Source: Salinigranum rubrum (GTDB taxonomy: Archaea > Halobacteriota > Halobacteria > Halobacteriales > Haloferacaceae). Taken from it: 64,000 bases of DNA. Of the stretch, positions 1 through 7,585 are shown in pieces. Each line of letters begins with the position of its first letter. Position 1 is the first letter of the stretch. Below the pieces are notes generated by a model. It was given only the letters and a program-made list of their open reading frames with translations, had not been told where the DNA came from and did no database searches. Location: positions 4,154,001 to 4,218,000 of the forward strand of contig NZ_CP026309.1 of the NCBI RefSeq assembly GCF_002906575.1, written 5' to 3'. Both the position numbers and the translations under genes were made by a program.

Positions 1-404
1 TTTCGGGGAGTTCGGCCGTCCTTAACGGGGAACTAAACCACGCCGGTCGGGCTCGTCGACGGGGACACGGGCTCGTCGGGGAGCGCAGGGTGACGAACTC
101 AGGGAGGTGTGGAGACGGGCAACCGCGTTTCCGCAGGACGGGCTGTCTTCGACGCGTTCGTGCCGGAACCGCGGTTCGGGATTCGACCGCGTCCGCGTGG
201 AGCGGAACGTTCCCCCGTACGAGGAAACGAGCCACGTAACGCGTCGACTAACGGCCTACGGGGCGGCATCGATACCCGATTGAGTGACACTCGCTCTCGT
301 GGTTCCCGCACTCACACCGGCGCCGCTGCCGAGCCTGAGACGGGGATTCTCCCCATGAGTCGCACATAAGAAGGCTTATTCGGCGGGCAGGAACACCGGT
401 GAAC
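1..404. other. left-edge stretch without a recognised gene
   Basis: No reading frame here resembles a known protein. The short open frames on both strands are arginine/proline-rich, as expected of chance frames in GC-rich DNA. An 11-base direct repeat (48-58 and 68-78) is the only repeat I noticed. The right end carries the secF promoter. The end of an upstream gene could lie at the left edge, but nothing identifies it. Confidence 0.5.
375..380 (+). promoter_or_regulatory. TATA-like box of secF-secD
   Basis: The AT-rich hexamer cttatt stands out in GC-rich DNA. It lies 25-30 bases before the ATG at 405, the spacing of archaeal leaderless transcripts, and favours that ATG over the GTG at 399. 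Confidence 0.5.
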
Positions 405-1280
405 ATGGTCGAGTTCGACGTACCGGAGGTCGACTACACCCGGTACACGAATCGTCAGCTCGCGGCGGTTCCGCTCGCGGTTCTCGCTGTCGCCCTCCTC
501 GTCATCGCGGGGTGGACCGTCGTGACTGGCTCGCCGGTCAATCCCGGCTTGGACTTCACGGGCGGGACGGAGCTCCGTATCACCGTGGACGCCCCCGAGG
601 GACAGGCCGAGCAGCAGATCCGCGCGGCGTTCGAGACGCAGCCGGAGTCGATCCGTTCGGTCCCCTCGGACGGAACGTACATCGTCACGTTCCAATCGGG
701 AGCCGCCACGACGTCGGAAATCGAACAGCAGGCGGAGGCGGCCGGCTTCGAGATACGCTCTATCGACGCCGTCTCGGCCGCGTTCGGTTCCGAGACCCAG
801 AGCCAGGCGCTCCTCGGCGTCCTCATCGCCTTCCTCGGGATGAGCGTGCTCGTCTTCTTGATGTTCCGGACGTTCGTTCCCTCCATCGCCGTGGTCATCT
901 CGGCGTTCTCCGACATCGTCATTCCCGTGGCCCTGATGAACCTCCTCGGCATCGAACTCTCGCTCGGGACGGTCGCGGCCCTCCTGATGATCATCGGGTA
1001 CTCCGTCGACTCGGACATCCTCCTGAACAACCACATCCTGCGGCGGTCGGGCGACTTCTACGAATCGACCTACCGCGCGATGCGAACGGGGGTGACGATG
1101 ACGCTCACCTCCATCGCCGCGATGGTCGTGATGACCATCGTCGCCACCCTGTTCGGTATCTCGCTGCTCGCCGCCATCGGCATCGTCCTCGTGTTCGGCC
1201 TCACCGCGGACCTCATGAACACCTACCTGCTGAACCTCTCACTGCTTCGGTGGTACAAGTTCGAGGGGGTGGCTCGCTGA
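405..1280 (+). CDS. secF: protein-export membrane protein SecF
   Basis: SecF works with SecD beside the SecY channel and pulls exported proteins across the membrane using the ion gradient. The 291-residue product has a first membrane helix near residues 20-40. A short outer domain follows with the family motif DFTGGTEL at about 52-59. Five helices fill the C-terminal half, including a loop with GYSVDSDILLNNHI typical of SecF. The start at 405 fits the TATA box; GTG at 399 would add two residues. The stop codon overlaps the secD start (TGATG), so the two are translationally coupled. SecF before SecD is the usual archaeal order. Confidence 0.95.
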   Translation: MVEFDVPEVDYTRYTNRQLAAVPLAVLAVALLVIAGWTVVTGSPVNPGLDFTGGTELRITVDAPEGQAEQQIRAAFETQPESIRSVPSDGTYIVTFQSGAATTSEIEQQAEAAGFEIRSIDAVSAAFGSETQSQALLGVLIAFLGMSVLVFLMFRTFVPSIAVVISAFSDIVIPVALMNLLGIELSLGTVAALLMIIGYSVDSDILLNNHILRRSGDFYESTYRAMRTGVTMTLTSIAAMVVMTIVATLFGISLLAAIGIVLVFGLTADLMNTYLLNLSLLRWYKFEGVAR

Positions 1281-2833
1281 TGAGCGGCCTCCGCGACAAC
1301 TGGCGCATCGTCCTGCTCGTCATCGTCCTCTTGGCGTCGACGTTCGCGCTCTTCTCCCCAACCGTCGGGGGCGCCGAGAGCGGAAACGCCGCGACGGAGG
1401 GTCCGACGAACCTCAAGTACGGCCTCGAACTCTCCGGCGGGACCCGAATCCGCGCGCCGCTCATCGGTATCACGGCCGAGGGCGTCGACATCGGTGACGC
1501 CGACACCCGACAGGTAGCGCGGAACGTCGCAAGCGAGATTCCGGCCGCGGACCCGGGCGACGTCATCGTCCGCCGCACCGCCCAGTCGACCGCGACGGTC
1601 GAGGTGACGGCCGAGAACGTCTCCACCCAGCGGCTGGCGTCGACGCTCGACACGCTCGGGCTATCGTACGAGACGGTCCGCGACGGCGTCACCGAGCCCA
1701 CGCGCGCGGAGGTCGTCCGCGTCCTCCAGAACAAGATCAACGAGGCCGGCCTCTCCGGCGGGACGGTCCAGCAGGTGACGACCGCCACCGGCGCGCACTT
1801 CATCCTCGTGGAGGTTCCGAACGAGGACCGTTCCGAAGTGGTTGACCTCGTCGAGTCGCGCGGGTCGGTCCGCGTCGACATCTACTACCGGCAGAACGGG
1901 ACGTACACGACCCGCGAGGGCGTCCTCACGGGCGAGGACTTCCAGAACATCGGCACCGCTCAGGAGTCCGAGCGCGGGCCGTTCGTCCCGGTGACGGTGC
2001 GTCCGGAGGCCGCGGCGCAGTTCCAGCAGGGCGTCGTCGAGACGGGGGTCGCCCAGCCCGGCGGGGCGGCGTGCACGTACGAGGAGAACCCCAACGCGAC
2101 GCAGCCGTGTCTCCTCGTCGTCGTCGACGACCGGGTCGTCAACTCCTTCGGCATGTCACCCGGCCTCGCCCAGAGCATGCGGGCCGGCGACTGGGCCGAC
2201 GACCCCGCGTTCCAGCTCACCACGCGCAACTTCTCGGAGGCACAGCGCGTCTCGATCAACCTCCGCGCCGGCGAACTCCCGGCGGCGCTCGACCTCGAAG
2301 GGGAAGACGGGGGAACCTCCTCGTTCATCTCGCCGAGTCAGGGTGAGAGCTTCAAAGTCGACTCCGTCATCACCGGCATCATCGCCGTCCTCGCCGTCGC
2401 AGGAGTCGTCTTCGTCCGCTACGGCGAGGCGCGGGTGGCGCTGCCGATGATCGTCACGGCCTTCTCCGAGGTGCTCATCCTCCTCGGCTTTGCCGCCGGC
2501 ATCGGGTACGCGCTCAACCTCCCCGCCATCGCCGGGTTCATCGCCGTCATCGGCACGGGAGTGGACGACCTCATCATCATCGCCGACGAGGTGATGGCCG
2601 AGGGGGACGTCTCCTCGCGGCGGATCTTCCAGTCCCGGTTCAAGAAGGCGTTCTGGGTCATCGGCGCCGCTGCGGCGACGACCGTGATCGCGATGTCGCC
2701 GCTGGCGGTACTCTCGCTCGGGGACCTCCAGGGCTTCGCCATCTTCACCATCCTCGGCGTCCTGGTGGGCGTGCTCCTCACGCGCCCCGCCTACGGTGAC
2801 ATCCTCCGGGTGCTGTTGACCGAAGACCGCTGA
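1280..2833 (+). CDS. secD: protein-export membrane protein SecD
   Basis: SecD is the partner of SecF in the accessory translocation complex. The 517-residue protein has an N-terminal helix (about 7-27), then the motif YGLELSGGTRI, which matches the D/G-rich SecD signature. A large extracytoplasmic P1 region follows (about 60-350). From about residue 355 there is a C-terminal block of five to six helices carrying the GTGVDDLIIIADE segment. The ATG is read from the TGA of secF. The frame stays open far upstream inside secF, but that stretch is an arginine-rich shadow and not part of SecD. About 290 bases of pyrimidine-rich DNA without a gene follow. Confidence 0.95.
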   Translation: MSGLRDNWRIVLLVIVLLASTFALFSPTVGGAESGNAATEGPTNLKYGLELSGGTRIRAPLIGITAEGVDIGDADTRQVARNVASEIPAADPGDVIVRRTAQSTATVEVTAENVSTQRLASTLDTLGLSYETVRDGVTEPTRAEVVRVLQNKINEAGLSGGTVQQVTTATGAHFILVEVPNEDRSEVVDLVESRGSVRVDIYYRQNGTYTTREGVLTGEDFQNIGTAQESERGPFVPVTVRPEAAAQFQQGVVETGVAQPGGAACTYEENPNATQPCLLVVVDDRVVNSFGMSPGLAQSMRAGDWADDPAFQLTTRNFSEAQRVSINLRAGELPAALDLEGEDGGTSSFISPSQGESFKVDSVITGIIAVLAVAGVVFVRYGEARVALPMIVTAFSEVLILLGFAAGIGYALNLPAIAGFIAVIGTGVDDLIIIADEVMAEGDVSSRRIFQSRFKKAFWVIGAAAATTVIAMSPLAVLSLGDLQGFAIFTILGVLVGVLLTRPAYGDILRVLLTEDR

Positions 2834-3126
2834 GGAGGGGTAGAGACGCTCCCCGGCACCGGTCGGCTGCTTCCCCCTCTCCTCGCGCTCCTCCTCGCGT
2901 TCCTCCTTTTCACTTCGCTACCCGGCCCTTCTCCGTCTCTGCGCGCGACAACAGTCCGTCACCGACGCGACCGCCGACCGAGGTGGGACGCGTCGCCAGC
3001 GGGATGGAGGGCGTTCGGGTGCCCACGTGGTGGGCGACTCCCGGTTCGCGCAACCGACAAAAGGCGTTTCTGACTACTGCCTCGAAGAATCAGCGACCCT
3101 GACATCTGTTCGGCGTCGAAACCGCG

Positions 3127-3777
3127 TCACGTCAGACAGCCGAGCCGCGTCAACGCCGCGCGCAGTTCCGCCGGTCCCTCGACGACTTCGTCGGCCGCCG
3201 AGTGGTCGACGTGCTGGTTCTCGGACGTCCGGTAGCCGATGCAGTACGTCCCCGCGCGGGCGGCGGCGAGGACGCCGTTGTACGAGTCCTCGACGACGAC
3301 GCACTCATCGGGTTCGAGGCCGAGTTCGCTCGCCGCGTGTTCGTAGATGTAGGGCTCGGGCTTGCCGGGGTCGTCGATGTCGTCGGCGCTCAGCACCAGG
3401 TCGAGCGGGTCGAGGCCGAACCGCTCGCGGACGACGCCGATCCACGACTGGGGCGCGGAGGAGACGATGGCGATTTTGACGTTCGCGCGGAGGTCGGCGA
3501 ACAGTTCCACCGCACCGTCCATCAGTTCGACGCCGTCGCGGTAGACGACCTCCATCGCGTGCTCGTCGTAGCGGGCGACGAACTCCTCTTTCGAGACCCT
3601 CGTCCCGTAGTTCGCCGTGAGATAGTCGTGTATCTCGCGGTAGTTGCGTCCCGTGATCTCGTCGCGGTCGGGCGTCCCGTCGGTCGCCTCGGCGAAGACC
3701 CACTCGTCTTCGAAGGCGTGCCAGAAGCGCTCGGAGTCGACCAGTACGCCGTCCATGTCGAAGAGTACAGCGTCCAC
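3127..3777 (-). CDS. HAD-superfamily hydrolase, beta-phosphoglucomutase-like
   Basis: This 216-residue cytosolic phosphatase or phosphomutase belongs to HAD subfamily IA. Motif I is DMDGVLVDS at residues 7-15 with both catalytic aspartates. A helical cap follows (about 20-85). Motif II is IAVVSSAP near 107, motif III is the lysine in DPGKPEPYI, and motif IV is VVVEDSYNG. The start is a GTG; no better in-frame start lies close upstream. The substrate cannot be told from sequence: sugar phosphates such as glucose-1-phosphate and phosphoglycolate are both used in this subfamily. It stands alone, with about 290 bases before secD's end and 200 bases before the surface-protein gene. Confidence 0.85.
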   Translation of the reverse strand: MDAVLFDMDGVLVDSERFWHAFEDEWVFAEATDGTPDRDEITGRNYREIHDYLTANYGTRVSKEEFVARYDEHAMEVVYRDGVELMDGAVELFADLRANVKIAIVSSAPQSWIGVVRERFGLDPLDLVLSADDIDDPGKPEPYIYEHAASELGLEPDECVVVEDSYNGVLAAARAGTYCIGYRTSENQHVDHSAADEVVEGPAELRAALTRLGCLT

Positions 3778-3976
3778 ATCCCCTGTCGAACGCCCCCGGC
3801 CAAAGGTCTGCTGACCAGCCGCCGAGTTTAGCCATCACTGACGTTCATTCGACGGTGACTCTCTCTCAGCAGTGAATAAATTGCACGGATACCGAGAGTG
3901 ATTTAAATTGGTAGCGACGTGAATGGCGTACGACTGACCACGGAGGCAACGCAGACGCTTCGTGGCCCCTTGCACC

Positions 3977-5647
3977 ATGAACAGGCACGCCCTCGTCACT
4001 ATCGGACTCGTGGTCGCCCTCGTACTCGCACCCGCCGCGCCCGTCTTTTCCGGCACGGCCTCGGCAGCGACCGGCGCACCGATAGACTCGGCACAGATCG
4101 GCTCTTCCGACACGCTCGAACAACAGACGACCGAGACTGAAGACGAAGAGGAGGAGACGACAGAGGCCGACGACGACGAGGACACGACCGAAACCGACGA
4201 CGAAGAGGAGGAGACGACAGATACGACCGAGACTGAAGACGACGACACGACGGAAACCGAAGACGACGACACGACGGACACAACGGAAACCGAAGAAGAG
4301 ACCACAGAGACTGAAGACGACGACACGACGGACACGCTGGAGCCCACGGATACCGATACGCCAGAGCCCACCGACACGGACACGCCCGAACCAACTGAGA
4401 CTGATACGCCGGAACCGACTGAAACCGATACGCCGGAACCGACTGAAACCGATACGCCAGAGCCCACCGATACGGACACGCCCGAACCCACGGAAACCGA
4501 TACACCGGAACCCACAGATACCGATACAGACACGCCGGAGCCGACTGAAACCGATACACCGGAACCCACCGACACGGACACGCCCGAACCGACAGACACC
4601 GATACACCCGAGCCAACCGAGACTGATACGCCGGAACCCACGGAAACCGATACACCGGAACCATCGCCGGTGCTGCCACTGTTGCCACCGTTCTTCCCAC
4701 AGGAACCGACGGATACGCCGACGGACACGCCAACTGATACACCGACGGACACGCCGACGGACACGCCAACTGATACGCCGACAGACACACCGACCGATAC
4801 GCCGACTGATACACCGACAGACACGCCGACCGATACGCCGACCAACTCCTCGGACAACACCTCGACCGACACGCCGACAGACACGCCGACCGATACACCG
4901 ACCAACTCCTCGGACAACACCTCGACCGACACGCCGACAGACACACCGACTGACTCGCCGAACAACACCTCGACCAGCACACCGACGGACACGCCGACCG
5001 AAGCGCCCGACAACGACGACGACGACGATGACAGTGACAGCGGGGGCGGCGGTGGGGGTGGGGGTGGGGGTGGAGGTGTGCTCGACTTCCTCGGCGGTGA
5101 CGACGACGACGACGATAACGGCGGTGGAGGGCAGCAGACCGATTCGCCGACGGCGACCGGCACCGACACCGACACCTCGACGGTGACGACCCCGAACAAC
5201 TCGAGTGCCATCCTCTCGACGGCCACGAACACGTCGGACGCGTCGCTCCCGGCGGCCAACGACACGGTCGTGACCGACGTCTCGTTCGAGCCCTCGCGGA
5301 TCTCCACGAACGTCCAGGCGACCGTCGTCGTCACCGTGCAGAACCCACAGCCGACGACGGACACACATCCGGTCGAACTGGAGATGTTCGGACAGGTGAT
5401 GAACTCGCGGGAGGTGACCGTCCCGGCGCGTGGGGAGACGACGGTAGAGTTCAGCTTCAGCATCGTCGAGCCGGGGACGTACACCGCGCGCGTCGACTCC
5501 GAGACGGCGACGGTGACCGTCGTCGAACCCGCCGAGTCGACGGGCACTTCGACCCCGTCGACGTCGACGCAGTTCCCCGGCTTCGGCGCGGGCGTCGCGC
5601 TCTCGGCCCTGGCGCTCGCCGCGCTCTTCCTCGCCCGCCGCGACTGA
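3977..5647 (+). CDS. PGF-CTERM surface protein with long TDTPEPT / TPTD repeats
   Basis: The 556-residue protein is secreted and probably lipid-anchored. It has a signal peptide (residues 1 to about 35, ending GTASAATG). Next come a glutamate/aspartate/threonine-rich stalk, about 16 units of TDTPEPT(E/D), a TPTD repeat array broken by NSSDNTS glycosylation-type sequons, an acidic patch and a run of twelve glycines. After these is a folded domain of about 90 residues (from SFEPSRIS) resembling a CARDB/Ig-like fold. The C-terminus has PGFG, a helix and an ARRD tail: the PGF-CTERM signal, which archaeosortase A removes while a lipid is attached. The threonine-rich arrays suit O-glycosylation. 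Start: ATG 3977 opens the signal peptide; the GTG at 3962 would add five residues. The exact function is unknown. Confidence 0.85.
   Translation: MNRHALVTIGLVVALVLAPAAPVFSGTASAATGAPIDSAQIGSSDTLEQQTTETEDEEEETTEADDDEDTTETDDEEEETTDTTETEDDDTTETEDDDTTDTTETEEETTETEDDDTTDTLEPTDTDTPEPTDTDTPEPTETDTPEPTETDTPEPTETDTPEPTDTDTPEPTETDTPEPTDTDTDTPEPTETDTPEPTDTDTPEPTDTDTPEPTETDTPEPTETDTPEPSPVLPLLPPFFPQEPTDTPTDTPTDTPTDTPTDTPTDTPTDTPTDTPTDTPTDTPTDTPTNSSDNTSTDTPTDTPTDTPTNSSDNTSTDTPTDTPTDSPNNTSTSTPTDTPTEAPDNDDDDDDSDSGGGGGGGGGGGGVLDFLGGDDDDDDNGGGGQQTDSPTATGTDTDTSTVTTPNNSSAILSTATNTSDASLPAANDTVVTDVSFEPSRISTNVQATVVVTVQNPQPTTDTHPVELEMFGQVMNSREVTVPARGETTVEFSFSIVEPGTYTARVDSETATVTVVEPAESTGTSTPSTSTQFPGFGAGVALSALALAALFLARRD
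4340..4665 (+). repeat. in-gene tandem array, 18-base unit (ThrAspThrProGluPro)
   Basis: About 16 imperfect copies of a unit encoding TDTPEP, joined by T plus E or D. Synonymous positions vary between copies (acgga/accga/actga), so the array is selected at protein level or is old enough to have drifted. Copy number is likely to vary between strains and to be hard to assemble. Confidence 0.85.
4708..5000 (+). repeat. in-gene tandem array, 12-base unit (ThrProThrAsp)
   Basis: More than 15 imperfect copies of a unit encoding TPTD, twice interrupted by an identical block encoding TNSSDNTSTD. It follows the 18-base array after a short PLLPPFFP spacer. It is a coding repeat, not a CRISPR: there are no spacers and the period is 12 bases. 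Confidence 0.85.
5041..5073 (+). other. potential G-quadruplex in coding strand (polyglycine tract)
   Basis: Four runs of five guanines are separated by one to a few bases, followed by further GG pairs. This meets the simple definition of an intramolecular G-quadruplex. It encodes the twelve-glycine run, so it may be only a by-product of glycine codons. Confidence 0.5.
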
Positions 5648-5708
5648 CGGCCTCCCCGATGAACCTTCGTCCGAGGGTTCAAACCGGAGGCCGCGGCCAC
5701 CCCGCGAC

Positions 5709-6476
5709 ATGGACTCGGCTCGCCTCTTCGCCGGCGACTGCACCACGACCTTCGAGGGGACGCGCGACCGGACTACCCGGGGTCGCGTCGTCGTCCTCGT
5801 CAAGCCCGACCGCACCGTCCTCGTCCACGACGCCGACGGCTACCAGCCGGTGGCGTGGCTCACCCGACCGGACTCGCTCTCCGTCGAGGAGGACGAGTCC
5901 GGCTTCGGCCTCACCGCCCGGGCGGGCGAGCAGACCCTTCGCGTCGTCTCGCACGACCTGAGCGGGCGGGCGACCTACCCGGTTTCGGCGGCCGGCGTAC
6001 CGGTCGGTCACCACCCCGAGACGGGCGAACCGCTCGTCCGCACCGCCGGTCGTATCTCCGGGCTCGACTCGGGCGTCGAGTACCCGCTCGTCGCGGGCGC
6101 ACAGGTCCTCGACGAAACGTGCGAGGACTGCGGCCTCCCGCTGATGCGGGTCGAGCGCGGCACGGTCTTCGAGGTGTGCGTCGACCGCTCGTGTGAGCCC
6201 CTCGACAACGCGGTGAGAGACCGGTTCGACGGCTCGTGGTCGTGTCCCGACTGCGGCGCTCCGCTCAGAATCCTCCGGCGGTCGGGCCTCATCGCCGGCT
6301 GCGACGCCTACCCGACCTGTGAGACGGCCTTCTCGATTCCGGCGGGCGTCGTCCGCGACACCTGTGACTGCGGGCTTCCCGTCTTCGAGACCCCGACGGG
6401 CCGGCGCTGCCTCGACAGCACCTGCGACGAGTTCCGCCTCGACGGGGAAGACTGTGAGAGCGCGGACGGCACCTGA
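5709..6476 (+). CDS. NucS-N-like domain protein with three zinc ribbons
   Basis: The 255-residue soluble protein probably binds nucleic acid. Residues 1 to about 100 resemble the N-terminal DNA-binding beta-barrel of endonuclease NucS (GRVVVLVKPDRTVLVHDADG, followed by QPVAWL). No nuclease domain follows. Instead there are three Cys4 zinc ribbons like those at the C-terminus of topoisomerase I: CEDC with two later cysteines (about 138-160), CPDC with GCDAYPTC (about 181-203), and CDCG with CLDSTC (about 219-237). It lies 57 bases before endA on the same strand. A role in DNA or RNA metabolism is an inference; no active site is visible. Confidence 0.75.
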   Translation: MDSARLFAGDCTTTFEGTRDRTTRGRVVVLVKPDRTVLVHDADGYQPVAWLTRPDSLSVEEDESGFGLTARAGEQTLRVVSHDLSGRATYPVSAAGVPVGHHPETGEPLVRTAGRISGLDSGVEYPLVAGAQVLDETCEDCGLPLMRVERGTVFEVCVDRSCEPLDNAVRDRFDGSWSCPDCGAPLRILRRSGLIAGCDAYPTCETAFSIPAGVVRDTCDCGLPVFETPTGRRCLDSTCDEFRLDGEDCESADGT

Positions 6477-6533
6477 TCGACCGGTACGGATACAATCGGT
6501 GGGGCTTTCACCCCGCCGAACCGCAACCGCCGT

Positions 6534-7585
6534 ATGCACGCGACGCTCGACGCCGACGGGCGGACCGTCCACCTCGGTGACGACGCCCGTCAGCGGTTCT
6601 ACGACTCGCGGGGATACGGTCGGCCGACCGGCGGCAACGGGCTCGAACTGACCGCCGTCGAGGCCGCTCACCTCCTCCAGCGAGGCGACCTCGACGGCGT
6701 CGACGCCGACGGCCGGAAACTGGACTTTCAGGCGTTTCTCGCGACGACGGGCGTCGTCCTCGAGTTCGTCGTCTACAAGGACCTCCGCGACCGCGGCTTC
6801 TACCTCTCGCCGGCCCGGCACGCCGACGAGGCAGGCGACGCCGACTTCGTCGTCTATCCGCGCGGGAGCGGCCCGTGGGACGACGAGGTCGCCCATCGGG
6901 TCCGCGTCGTCGGCGAGCGCGAGTCGATCCCCGCTCGCGAACTCGGTGACGTCGTCCTCGCCGTCGTCGACGAGGACGGCGACCTCACGTACTTCGAGAC
7001 CGCTCGGGACGCGCCCGGCGGCACACTGGACGCCGACCCACCGGACGACCTCACCGGGACGCTCCTCGCCGACCGCGTCCTCGTCTGGAACCCTCCCGAG
7101 GCGCTGTACGAGGGGCACTTCTACGGGCAGCGACTGTACGGTCGAAACGCCGACTCGGGCCCGCTGCAGCTCTCGCTCCTGGAGGCGGCGTCGCTCGTCC
7201 GCCGGGATGCGCTGACGGTCACCGACGCCGACGGCGAACCGATGGACGACGACAGCGCCGTCGTCGCCCGCGGGCGGGAAGTCGAAGGCGAGCGATTCGA
7301 CCGTCGACTCGAAACCTACACGACCCTTCGGGGGAGGGAGGAGTTCCGAAGTCCGGTTTCAAGTTCGGCGCCGACTTCCGGGTGTACGAGTCCTTCGACT
7401 CGGTGTCGGAGCTCTCACACTCGGACTCGCTCGTCCGCGTGCTCTCGCCCGGTCACACGTTCTTCCCGCGTGACCTCTCGCTCGACGTCCGACTCGCCGG
7501 CGGGGTCCGCAAACGAATGGTTTTTGCGCTGACCGACGCCAACGGTGGAGTAGACTGGCTCTCCGTAGCCCGGTTGACCCCATGA
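6534..7585 (+). CDS. endA: tRNA-splicing endonuclease EndA (one-base frameshift)
   Basis: EndA cuts introns out of pre-tRNAs at bulge-helix-bulge sites. With one base restored the protein has 350 residues in two repeats, the size of the haloarchaeal two-repeat enzyme. The first frame runs well to LETYTTLRG; then the family continues in another frame as VPKSGFKFGADFRVYESF. The break is at the five-G run 7330-7334; a sixth G joins the halves. The catalytic Tyr (after DFRV), His (in SPGHTF) and Lys (in GVRKRM) all lie after the break, so a real shift would kill the enzyme. Since splicing is essential, I favour a sequence error. Its TGA overlaps the trpS ATG. Confidence 0.85.

Noticed and set aside
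109-369. 86-codon ORF at the left edge
   Set aside because: No recognisable motif; biased to Arg/Pro/Thr like chance frames; it overlaps an equal-quality frame on the other strand.
512-1279. Long N-terminal extension of SecD
   Set aside because: The frame is open through secF but reads as arginine/proline-rich shadow; the SecD family starts at the ATG at 1280.
4340-5000. CRISPR-like array
   Set aside because: The repeats are 12 or 18 bases without unique spacers and lie in frame inside a coding region.
3835-5815. Two antisense frames of over 600 codons opposite the PGF-CTERM gene
   Set aside because: They are mirror images of the Thr/Pro/Asp repeats (serine-valine and arginine-rich strings). 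They have no signal, domain or promoter, while the plus-strand protein has signal, domain and anchor in order.
6534-7585. endA as a true pseudogene
   Set aside because: The gene is essential, both halves are well conserved, and the lesion is the same homopolymer loss as in seven other genes.
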